This document shows positions 1-5,221 of a stretch of DNA of 5,221 nucleotides, piece by piece. Numbering within the stretch: the first letter of the stretch is position 1; each line of letters starts with the position of its first letter. This DNA comes from Opitutaceae bacterium (GTDB lineage Bacteria > Verrucomicrobiota > Verrucomicrobiia > Opitutales > Opitutaceae). The translations under genes and the position numbers were made by a program. Below the pieces are notes generated by a model that saw only the letters and a list, made by a program, of their open reading frames with translations, ran no database searches and had not been told where the DNA came from. The stretch is taken from positions 1 to 5,221 of the forward strand of contig JAPOIC010000162.1 in assembly GCA_029979145.1 (NCBI GenBank), read 5' to 3'.

Positions 1-138
1 AAGGGCGACACCGCGAGCAACGTGCAAAAGCCCGCCACGCTCGAGACCGGCCTCGTCGTCCAAGGCCCGCGCTTCATCAAGGAAGGCGAGACGATCAAGG
101 TCAGCACGCTCGACGGCTCCTACATGGGCCGCGCCTGA
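1..138 (+). CDS. efp: Elongation factor P, C-terminal part (5' end outside window)
   Basis: Frame 1 is open from the first base and ends in TGA at 136-138, giving 45 residues. They begin KGDTASNVQKPATLETG and continue with LVVQGPRFIKEGETIKV and a terminal GSYMGRA. This is the signature of EF-P domain III, the last OB-like domain (family proteins are about 185-190 residues and end in a GEYxxR-type tail). EF-P binds between the P and E sites of stalled ribosomes and stimulates peptide bond formation at consecutive prolines; it acts in the cytoplasm. The modified lysine or arginine of domain I lies upstream of the window, so the modification type cannot be judged. One small departure is GPRF where many homologues read VPLF. 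The gene ends 22 bp before a strong hairpin terminator, so it is probably the last gene of its transcript. Confidence 0.95.
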   Translation, partial: KGDTASNVQKPATLETGLVVQGPRFIKEGETIKVSTLDGSYMGRA

Positions 139-160
139 GGCGAATCAGATTTGTTAAATG

Positions 161-192
161 AAAAACCCGCGGTGAAAACCGCGGGTGTTTTT
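161..192. terminator. Bidirectional rho-independent terminator between efp and the carbonic anhydrase gene
   Basis: A perfect 9-bp stem (ACCCGCGGT at 165-173 pairing with ACCGCGGGT at 178-186) closes a GAAA tetraloop at 174-177. On the plus strand it is followed by GTTTTT (187-192), which fits termination of efp. Five A residues at 161-165 become a T tract on the minus strand, so the same hairpin can stop the convergent carbonic anhydrase transcript. That reading places it about 48 bp past that gene's stop codon. Confidence 0.9.
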
Positions 193-202
193 GCGCCTGA
201 AA

Positions 203-235
203 TTGTAGGGCGGGGTCAGCGATCCCGCCCTACAA
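203..235. repeat. GTAGGGCGGG palindrome, copy 1 (REP-like)
   Basis: This is a 15-bp stem. TTGTAGGGCGGGGTC at 203-217 pairs with GATCCCGCCCTACAA at 221-235, with one G-T wobble (215/223) and an AGC loop at 218-220. It lies just past the efp terminator and 4 bp from the carbonic anhydrase stop codon, in a convergent gap. Two related copies occur at 1727-1755 and 1774-1803. No T tract follows on either strand, so it is not a classical intrinsic terminator; an extragenic palindrome (REP-like) is the better description. Confidence 0.85.
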
Positions 236-239
236 CCAA

Positions 240-887
240 TCACGCCCCCAACGCCGCGACCGCGGCATCGTAGGTCGGCTCCACTTCCTCGGGGGCCTTG
301 ACGGTCATCTTGAGGTCGTGCAGCCGGCCGTCCTTGAGGCCGTAAATCCAGCTGTGCACCGTCAGGTCCTGCCCGCGAGCCCAGGCGTCCTGCACCACGG
401 TCGTGGCGCAGACGTTGGCCGCCTGCTCGATGACGTTGAGTTCGCACAACCGGGCAATTTGCTCGGGCTCGCCCGGCAGGCCGCAGAGGCAATCCTGGTG
501 CTTGCCCTTCACGTCCTGCACGTGCCGCAGCCAGTTGTCGGCCAAACCCACGCGGGTGCAGCGCAGCGCGGCCTGCACGCCGCCGCAGCCGTAATGGCCC
601 ACCACCATGATGTGCTTCACCTTGAGCACATCGACGGCGAACTGGATGACGGAGAGGCAGTTCAAGTCGGCATGCACCACGACGTTGGCGATATTGCGGT
701 GCACAAACACCTCGCCCGGGAGGAGGCCGATGATCTCGTTGGCGGGCACGCGGCTGTCGGAGCAGCCAATCCAGAGGTATTCCGGGGTCTGCTGACGGGC
801 GAGCTTCGCGAAGAAATCGGGGTCATTGGCGCGGATCTTGTCCGCCCACTCCTTGTTCTGGTCGAAGAGATGGCCGAGGTTTCTCAT
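240..887 (-). CDS. can: Beta-carbonic anhydrase, type II (Can-like)
   Basis: A 215-residue cytoplasmic zinc enzyme that interconverts CO2 and bicarbonate. The zinc and catalytic set sits at the same positions as in E. coli Can: C42 and D44 with R46 in the CSDSR motif, then H98 and C101 in GHYGCGG. W39, G41 and R64 are also present, and a tyrosine at 182 in the WIYGLKDGRL segment matches family Tyr181 shifted by one residue. In type II enzymes these form the non-catalytic bicarbonate site that controls activity allosterically, so pH- and bicarbonate-dependent switching is expected (inferred). The length matches the family (about 220). The C-terminal half has several extra cysteines (110, 133, 135, 148, 160) of unknown role. 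The ATG at 885-887 has no convincing Shine-Dalgarno sequence, but the N-terminus MRNLGHLFDQNKEWA aligns well with the family, so I keep this start. The gene converges on efp and diverges from the YebC-like gene; no operon partner is visible. Confidence 0.96.
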   Translation of the reverse strand: MRNLGHLFDQNKEWADKIRANDPDFFAKLARQQTPEYLWIGCSDSRVPANEIIGLLPGEVFVHRNIANVVVHADLNCLSVIQFAVDVLKVKHIMVVGHYGCGGVQAALRCTRVGLADNWLRHVQDVKGKHQDCLCGLPGEPEQIARLCELNVIEQAANVCATTVVQDAWARGQDLTVHSWIYGLKDGRLHDLKMTVKAPEEVEPTYDAAVAALGA

Positions 888-988
888 TGCCCGCGATGGT
901 TTGATTCCGCCGGCGCTTGTCCACCCCGAATCTCGACGCCGGTTCCGGATTGCCGCCGGTCCCCGGACCCGCCAAATCTCACCGCCTT

Positions 989-1720
989 ATGGGACGCCAA
1001 TGGCTGCACGCAAAACGCGCGATTGTTAACGAGAAGAAGAGCAAGGTCGCGGGCAAGATGACCAAGGAGATCACCGTGGCCGCCAAGCTCGGCGGCCCGG
1101 ACCTCGCGGCCAACGCCCGCCTGTTCGCCGCGGTGGAAAAAGCCAAGAAGGCCAGCGTCACGCGCGACGTCATCGAGCGCGCCATCGCCAAGGGCGCCGG
1201 CGTCGGCGGCGACAAGGCGTCCCTCGAGCACGTGGTCTTCGAGGGCTACGCGCCGCACAAGGTCCCGCTGATCGTCGAGGTTTACACCGACAACCTCCAG
1301 CGCACCGCCCCCGAGATGCGCGTGCTCTTCCGTCACGGCGTGCTTGGCAACGCGGGCAGCAACAAATTCCTTTTCGACCACGTCGGCCTCGTCGAGGCCC
1401 ACCACCCTACCGCCGACACCGACCTTGAGGCCGCTGCGATTGAGGCCGGCGCGAATGATTTCGAGCCGCTCACCGCCGATCAGAACGACGACATCCCCGA
1501 GGACCACGCCGGCGCCCGGTTCATCACGGAGCGCTCGGATGTCCACGCCGTCTCCACCTGGCTGAAGGAAAACGGCTGGACGGTCGTCACCAGCGAACTC
1601 GGCTACGTCGCCAAGCAGTTCCCCGAACTCGACGACACCCAGCGTGGCGAGGTCGGCGAGTTTCTCCAAGCGATCGAAGACCACGACGACGTCCAACGCG
1701 TCTGGGTCGCCGTCAAATAA
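989..1720 (+). CDS. YebC/TACO1-family translation or regulatory factor, YeeN/YeeI-like N-terminus
   Basis: A 243-residue protein of the YebC/PmpR/TACO1 family. Family features in order are MGRQWLHAKR at the N-terminus, KMTKEITVAAKLGGPDLAANARL (about 23-45), ERAIAKGAG (63-71), FEGYAP (84-89), YTDNLQRT (99-106) and the acidic tail AIEDHDDVQRVWVAVK. Members were first described as DNA-binding regulators (PmpR). Later work ties YebC2/YeeI and mitochondrial TACO1 to relief of ribosome stalling at proline runs. The MGR start, in place of MAGHSKW, is like E. coli YeeN and B. subtilis YeeI, but the core has its own features: APHKVP where relatives have GPGG, and GSNKFLFD where relatives have GSVAYMFD. 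It may be a separate subfamily. The frame is open further upstream, with a possible TTG at 917, but homology begins at the ATG at 989; no clear Shine-Dalgarno sequence precedes it. It diverges from the carbonic anhydrase gene and converges on the methyltransferase gene. Confidence 0.92.
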   Translation: MGRQWLHAKRAIVNEKKSKVAGKMTKEITVAAKLGGPDLAANARLFAAVEKAKKASVTRDVIERAIAKGAGVGGDKASLEHVVFEGYAPHKVPLIVEVYTDNLQRTAPEMRVLFRHGVLGNAGSNKFLFDHVGLVEAHHPTADTDLEAAAIEAGANDFEPLTADQNDDIPEDHAGARFITERSDVHAVSTWLKENGWTVVTSELGYVAKQFPELDDTQRGEVGEFLQAIEDHDDVQRVWVAVK

Positions 1721-1726
1721 TCTGAT

Positions 1727-1755
1727 GTAGGGCGGGGTCGCCGACCCGGCCCTCG
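1727..1755. repeat. GTAGGGCGGG palindrome, copy 2 (degenerate right arm)
   Basis: It begins GTAGGGCGGGGTC, identical to copy 1 over 13 bases. AGGGCGGGGTC at 1729-1739 pairs with GACCCGGCCCT at 1743-1753 around a GCC loop, with one G-G mismatch (1734/1748). The outermost GT (1727-1728) no longer pairs because the right arm ends in CG instead of AC. It lies 6 bp past the YebC-like stop codon and has no T tract. Confidence 0.8.
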
Positions 1756-1773
1756 AATTTGCATTTCCACGGC

Positions 1774-1803
1774 GTAGGGCGGGATTTCCAAATCCCGCCC
1801 TAC
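1774..1803. repeat. GTAGGGCGGG palindrome, copy 3 (perfect)
   Basis: GTAGGGCGGGATTT at 1774-1787 is perfectly complementary to AAATCCCGCCCTAC at 1790-1803, leaving CC at the centre (in practice a 13-bp stem with a TCCA loop). It lies 5 bp from the end of the methyltransferase gene and 18 bp from copy 2. Because no other terminator is visible between the two convergent genes, copies 2 and 3 may act as transcription or mRNA 3'-end barriers here (inferred). Confidence 0.85.
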
Positions 1804-1808
1804 ATTCT

Positions 1809-3029
1809 TCACACCACCCGCGCCCAGAGCACCTTCAGGTAGCGGCTTTCGAGGCAGTTCGAATACACCGGGTGGTCCGGGCCGGGACCGGTGCGATCGA
1901 AGAACTGCAGCCGGCGGTTCTGCCGGTGCGCGGCCTTGATCACATGCGCTTCGAAGTCCTCCAGCGAGAGCAGACCTGAGCAGGAGCAGGTCACGAAGAT
2001 GCCGCCGGGTTTGACCAAGGAGATGGCCAACAAATTGAGATCCTCATATTTCTGCCGGCCTTCCCAGTTGCCGTGCTCGTCGCGGGTGAAAATGAACTTC
2101 GGCGGATCGAGCATCACGACGTCCCACCGCTCGCCGTTGGTCTGCATCTGCCGCGCGTAGGCAAAGGCGTCGGCGTGCACGAACTTGATGCGCGCCTGGT
2201 TCAGGTTGGCGTTGCGCTTGGCTTGCGCCACGGCCGCCTCGTCGAGGTCCACGGCGGTCACATCCGCGGCGCCACCGGTGACCTTCGCGTTCAGCGAAAA
2301 CCCCGCGGTGTAGCAGCAGAGGTCGAGCACGCGTTGGCCGGCGGTGAAGCGTGCGAATGCCTTCCGGTTCTCGCGCTGGTCGCAGAAAAAGCCGGTTTTG
2401 TGGCCCTCGGCGAAGTCGATCTCGTAGCGGATGCCGTGCTCGCGAATCTTCACCTTGGCGGGTGCCGCGGCGTTGGTCTCGTTGAAGAGCGAGACCTTGA
2501 TGCCCTCAAGGCTGCCGAGATCGTGGTCGACCTGCACCCGGGCAAACTTCGTCCCGGCCAGTTCGTGCAGGAGCGGCAACCACCCCGGCAAACGCTGCGC
2601 CATGCCGAGCGACGTGACCTCGCACAGGAGCGTGTCACCGTAACGGTCGATAATGAGCCCGCTGAGGCCGTCGCCGTCCGAGTTGATCAACCGATAAGCC
2701 TCGCTGGTTTCATCGAGCTGAAACAGCGTGCAACGCAGCTCCACGGCCCGGCGGATGGCGCCTTCAAAGTAGCTTTCGTCGCAGGGCACGTCGCCGTGCG
2801 CGACGACCCGCAGCGGGATCTTGGCCCGCGGGTTGAACAACCCGATGCCCGCGCGCTGGCCGTTCTTGTCGTAGACGTTGACGAGGTCGCCCGGCCGGGC
2901 CTCCGGCGAAACCTGTCCGAGCAACCGCGGGAAGATCGCGGGCTGAAAGGAGAAATACTTCAGCTGCGCCCACGGCCGCTGCCAGGTGCTGCGGTCAATC
3001 GGTGCGGAAGGTGTCTTGGGGTCGGCCAT
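1809..3029 (-). CDS. RlmI-like class I SAM-dependent rRNA cytosine methyltransferase
   Basis: A 406-residue protein, close to the length of E. coli RlmI (about 396), which makes m5C1962 in 23S rRNA. The order is an N-terminal PUA-type RNA-binding region (about 25-95), a linking domain containing GLSGLIIDRYGD (121-132), GHKTGFFCDQREN (209-221), and a Rossmann methyltransferase domain. SAM motif I is VLDLCCYTAGF (234-244), motif IV is DPPKF (308-312), and TCSCSG (347-352) carries the cysteine pair expected at the m5C active site. These show a methyltransferase of the RlmI/RlmK-like COG1092 group; the exact target base is inferred. I chose the ATG at 3027-3029 because AAGG (3036-3039) stands 6 nt upstream on the coding strand; the alternative ATG at 3065 would add 12 residues outside the family alignment and has no such site. 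The gene converges on the YebC-like gene and diverges from the lyase-like gene. Confidence 0.93.
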   Translation of the reverse strand: MADPKTPSAPIDRSTWQRPWAQLKYFSFQPAIFPRLLGQVSPEARPGDLVNVYDKNGQRAGIGLFNPRAKIPLRVVAHGDVPCDESYFEGAIRRAVELRCTLFQLDETSEAYRLINSDGDGLSGLIIDRYGDTLLCEVTSLGMAQRLPGWLPLLHELAGTKFARVQVDHDLGSLEGIKVSLFNETNAAAPAKVKIREHGIRYEIDFAEGHKTGFFCDQRENRKAFARFTAGQRVLDLCCYTAGFSLNAKVTGGAADVTAVDLDEAAVAQAKRNANLNQARIKFVHADAFAYARQMQTNGERWDVVMLDPPKFIFTRDEHGNWEGRQKYEDLNLLAISLVKPGGIFVTCSCSGLLSLEDFEAHVIKAAHRQNRRLQFFDRTGPGPDHPVYSNCLESRYLKVLWARVV

Positions 3030-3035
3030 GCGAGA

Positions 3036-3039
3036 CCTT
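3036..3039 (-). promoter_or_regulatory. Probable ribosome binding site of the RlmI-like gene
   Basis: AAGG on the minus strand lies 6 nt before the ATG at 3027-3029. It favours this start over the in-frame ATG ending at 3065, which is preceded by GGCCCGGCTTGC with no purine-rich site at the right distance. Confidence 0.5.
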
Positions 3040-3172
3040 GTGCATGCCCGCGGGGGCGGTGCCATGCAAGCCGGGCCATGAAAATTCCACGGCTTCGGGC
3101 GGGCGATTTCATGAATGTTCGGTGATTTCCCGCGCTATCGGATTGCGTCGTCCGGCGCTTCGCCTAGCTGCT

Positions 3173-3176
3173 GGAG
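3173..3176 (+). promoter_or_regulatory. Probable ribosome binding site of the heparinase-like gene
   Basis: GGAG lies 4 nt before the ATG at 3181. The spacing is short but usable. The in-frame ATG at 3115, which would add 22 residues without family-like character, has no purine-rich site in front of it. I found no convincing -35/-10 pair for either gene in the divergent gap 3030-3180. Confidence 0.45.
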
Positions 3177-3180
3177 CGCG

Positions 3181-5221
3181 ATGCGCATCACCCCGATCAA
3201 CAGCGCGGAGGCGGTCTTCGAACCCTTCTTCGACGAACGGATCAGCGAGCTCGACCACTGGTCGCACGATACCCCCGGCGCCGCCGGCGTGAAGCTTACC
3301 CCCAGCTGGGCCTTCGTCATCATCAATTGGGAGCGACCGGCCGCTGACGGCCTCGTGCTGCGGCTGCACCGGCGCTACGACGCCTTCGATTGCTCGGCCT
3401 ACGATCGCCTGATCGTGGCGATCAATCTCCCTGAGGACTCCGTCATCTCGCTCGCCGCCGAGACCGACACCGGCCACCGCGCGCGCACCGGCACGCCGTG
3501 TGGCTCGACCCGGCACGAGGAGTGGCTCGATCTCGCCGGCGCAAAATCGATTCAATCCGTCACCGTCGAGATCCGCACGCCGCACGTCGACGCCGGCTCC
3601 GGCTGGTTGTTGTGGTTTGGCCTGCAAAGCACTGAGCGCCTCCCCGCCCACCTCGCCCAGTGGCAGGGGTTCGACGAGAGGTGGGAGAAATACCTGCAGC
3701 CGCCGGACTTTCAGCCGACCTACCAGCCGACCTATGGCCTGATGCTGACCGCCGAGGAACTGGACGCGGTGCGCGCCGACTTCGCCGGCAGCGACGTCAG
3801 CCGCGAAATGCGTGAGACCGGCGAGGACGTGCGCCGGATGCACCCGGAGAGTCAGATCGGCGAGAACATCAATTTCTGGAATTTCAACGGCTTCCGCCGC
3901 GAACGTGACATCGGCAAGATGCTCACGATGAACGGTCCTTTCGCCGCGCAGGCAGGCGTGCTGTGGAAGGACAAGGAGCTGTGCCGACTGGCCGCGCGGT
4001 TCGCCCTCAGCCTCGTGCACTGCGATCATTGGGAAGATGTGTTCTACGCGTGGATGCGCGGCAGCAACTGGGACCAGCGCGGCTTCCTCCAATCGCTCGG
4101 CGTGCTCGACTGCGCCATCATCCTCGACCTTTGCGGCGAGTGGTTCACCCCACTCGGCCGCGACCTCATCCTGCGCCGCATCGCCACCGAGGGTCACGGC
4201 GCGATGTGCCACGCCTCGTGGTGGTGGGAATACATGTATCACACCAACCAGATGGTATGGATTACGCCGGCCCGCCTCTACGGCCTGCTCGTGCTGGAAA
4301 AGACCATGCCCATGCGTGTCGAAGGTTTCCCCGTGCCACCGTCGCGCGTCGCCCCGCACACCGAGATCGTCTGGCAAAACCTGCAGGACAACCTCGCCAA
4401 TGCCCTCCTTCCCGACGGCGGCTACGTCGAGGGTCCGACGTATTTCACGTGGGTCGCGCGCCAAGTCGCGTTTGCCGCTTTGCTCTATGGCCGCGGCCGC
4501 GATCGCGACGCGCGCGAACTGGTGCCGGCGCCGTTGTTCAAAACCGCCCCGCTGGCCGAGATGCTTTACTCCACCGACGACGGCCAGGAGATGATTCTCA
4601 CCGGCGACGCCATGTTCGCCAACGGCGAGGGCGTGGCATTTCTCGCCTGGCTCATGCCGGAGTCGCACTGGGTCACGATTTACCGGAAATCGATGCGCCG
4701 CGCCGGCGCCCCGGCCATGCTGCTGCCGCTCCGGCTCGATCGCGAAATTCCCGCCGAGGGTCCGCCACTGCGGCCGTTCCTGAGCATGCCCGACCTCGGC
4801 TACATGGCCTCAGTCCGCCGACTCGGCGACCAGTGGGTGAAACTTTTCCTGATGGGAAACAAGGCCGGCGGTGACCACCAGCACGAAGACAAGGGCAGTT
4901 TCACCCTGGAGTGCGCGGGCGACAGCTTCGCCTTCGACTTCGGCGTGCTGGATTACGCCAACCCGGTGTGCAACCTGCTCAAGCAGTGCCAGCGTCACAA
5001 CATGCTCACGCCGTGGTCGGACGATGAACGGCCCAAGCCGCAGAACCCCATTCGCGCCGACGTGAAGCCGCAGGGTCGCGGCGACGAAACCGCCTTCCAC
5101 GCCGAGATGGACTGCACCCCGGGCTGGGAGGGTTGGTTCTCCCGCTGGCATCGCACGTGGGATTCACCGAGTCCCGACCGACTCACGCTCATCGACGACT
5201 GGGCGGTCGAGCGCGGCGAAG
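3181..5221 (+). CDS. Heparinase II/III-family polysaccharide lyase-like protein (3' end outside window)
   Basis: Frame 1 is open from the ATG at 3181 to the last base: 680 codons without a stop. The order suggests three parts: an N-terminal beta-rich, carbohydrate-binding-like region (about 1-160), a tryptophan-rich helical toroid (about 190-460), and a C-terminal beta-sandwich (from about 461). The toroid holds HTNQMVW (354-360) and DGGYVEGPTY (412-421), whose Y421 fits the family's catalytic tyrosine position. The sandwich holds GDHQHEDKGSFTL (564-576, with H566, H568 and D570) and later FDFGVLDY, the hallmark of the heparinase II/III C-terminal domain, then RHN (605-607). Such enzymes cleave uronic-acid polysaccharides (heparin, alginate, ulvan and others) by beta-elimination; the substrate cannot be named from sequence alone. 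The start MRITPINSAEAVFEP has no signal peptide or lipobox, so a cytoplasmic role on imported oligosaccharides is plausible. QPTY is repeated in tandem at 178-185. The gene diverges from the methyltransferase gene. Confidence 0.88.
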   Translation, partial: MRITPINSAEAVFEPFFDERISELDHWSHDTPGAAGVKLTPSWAFVIINWERPAADGLVLRLHRRYDAFDCSAYDRLIVAINLPEDSVISLAAETDTGHRARTGTPCGSTRHEEWLDLAGAKSIQSVTVEIRTPHVDAGSGWLLWFGLQSTERLPAHLAQWQGFDERWEKYLQPPDFQPTYQPTYGLMLTAEELDAVRADFAGSDVSREMRETGEDVRRMHPESQIGENINFWNFNGFRRERDIGKMLTMNGPFAAQAGVLWKDKELCRLAARFALSLVHCDHWEDVFYAWMRGSNWDQRGFLQSLGVLDCAIILDLCGEWFTPLGRDLILRRIATEGHGAMCHASWWWEYMYHTNQMVWITPARLYGLLVLEKTMPMRVEGFPVPPSRVAPHTEIVWQNLQDNLANALLPDGGYVEGPTYFTWVARQVAFAALLYGRGRDRDARELVPAPLFKTAPLAEMLYSTDDGQEMILTGDAMFANGEGVAFLAWLMPESHWVTIYRKSMRRAGAPAMLLPLRLDREIPAEGPPLRPFLSMPDLGYMASVRRLGDQWVKLFLMGNKAGGDHQHEDKGSFTLECAGDSFAFDFGVLDYANPVCNLLKQCQRHNMLTPWSDDERPKPQNPIRADVKPQGRGDETAFHAEMDCTPGWEGWFSRWHRTWDSPSPDRLTLIDDWAVERGE

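Noticed and set aside
917..988. N-terminal extension of the YebC-like protein from TTG at 917
   Set aside because: Its 24 residues are Pro/Gly-rich and not family-like; the MGR start at 989 matches YeeN/YeeI.
888..988. Possible divergent promoters between the carbonic anhydrase and YebC-like genes
   Set aside because: TTGATT (901) and TTGTCC (917) have no -10-like partner at 16-18 bp, and the opposite strand gives nothing better.
318..1061. 247-codon plus-strand frame across the carbonic anhydrase gene and into the YebC-like gene
   Set aside because: It is antisense to a clear enzyme and out of frame with the YebC-like gene; His- and Ala-rich with no domain signal.
3041..3113. Weak inverted repeats in the divergent gap (TGCATG/CATGCA and CATGAAA/TTTCATG)
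   Set aside because: The arms are 6-7 bp with loops of 16 nt or more, expected by chance at this length; no operator or riboswitch architecture is visible.
2073..3125. 350-codon open frame on the plus strand opposite the methyltransferase
   Set aside because: It is a shadow of the RlmI-like gene; the minus-strand product carries SAM motif I, DPPKF and TCSCSG, and the plus-strand product has no recognisable motif.
3109..4668. 519-codon open frame on the minus strand
   Set aside because: It lies antisense to the heparinase-like gene, whose motifs are clear on the plus strand. The antisense product is low-complexity and R/A/G/V/H-rich without family motifs, typical of antisense frames in GC-rich DNA.
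3963..4874. 303-codon plus-strand frame inside the heparinase-like gene
   Set aside because: It is a +1-type shadow, extremely Arg/Pro-rich, and does not continue any motif of the real frame, so there is no sign of a frameshift.

Overview
The window looks like a stretch of bacterial chromosome with high GC content and strongly GC-biased third codon positions. Core genes lie beside one carbohydrate-active gene, and short palindromic repeats fill the convergent intergenic gaps. My best guess is Verrucomicrobiota of the Opitutaceae type. That rests on general resemblance (protein style, a heparinase II/III-like lyase, GTAGGGCGGG palindromes) and not on a marker gene, so it is an inference.

Layout, left to right. 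Positions 1-138 (+) are the last 45 codons of elongation factor P. They are followed by a strong hairpin terminator (161-192) that can work in both directions and by a 15-bp palindrome (203-235). Positions 240-887 (-) encode a complete type II beta-carbonic anhydrase that converges on efp. Positions 989-1720 (+) encode a YebC/TACO1-family protein whose MGR N-terminus resembles the YeeN/YeeI (YebC2) branch; it diverges from the carbonic anhydrase across about 100 bp. Two more palindromes of the same repeat family fill the convergent gap 1721-1808. Positions 1809-3029 (-) encode an RlmI-like, PUA-plus-Rossmann rRNA methyltransferase. A 151-bp divergent gap (3030-3180) leads to a large heparinase II/III-family protein (+, from 3181) that is still open at the window edge, with 680 codons seen.

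No multi-gene operon is visible: strands alternate +, -, +, -, +, so every gene pair is convergent or divergent. Three of the five genes act on the ribosome or translation (EF-P, the YebC-like protein, the RlmI-like methyltransferase). EF-P and YebC-family proteins are both linked to relieving ribosome stalling at proline runs, so finding them two genes apart is a modest point of interest. The carbonic anhydrase supplies or balances CO2/bicarbonate. The lyase-like protein probably acts on uronic-acid-containing glycans, but it has no visible secretion signal. I see no CRISPR array, phage, IS element, tRNA or rRNA, and no clear evidence of a wholly new system. The most distinctive non-coding signal is the palindrome family, in which the arm sequence is conserved and the stem tip changes on both sides together.
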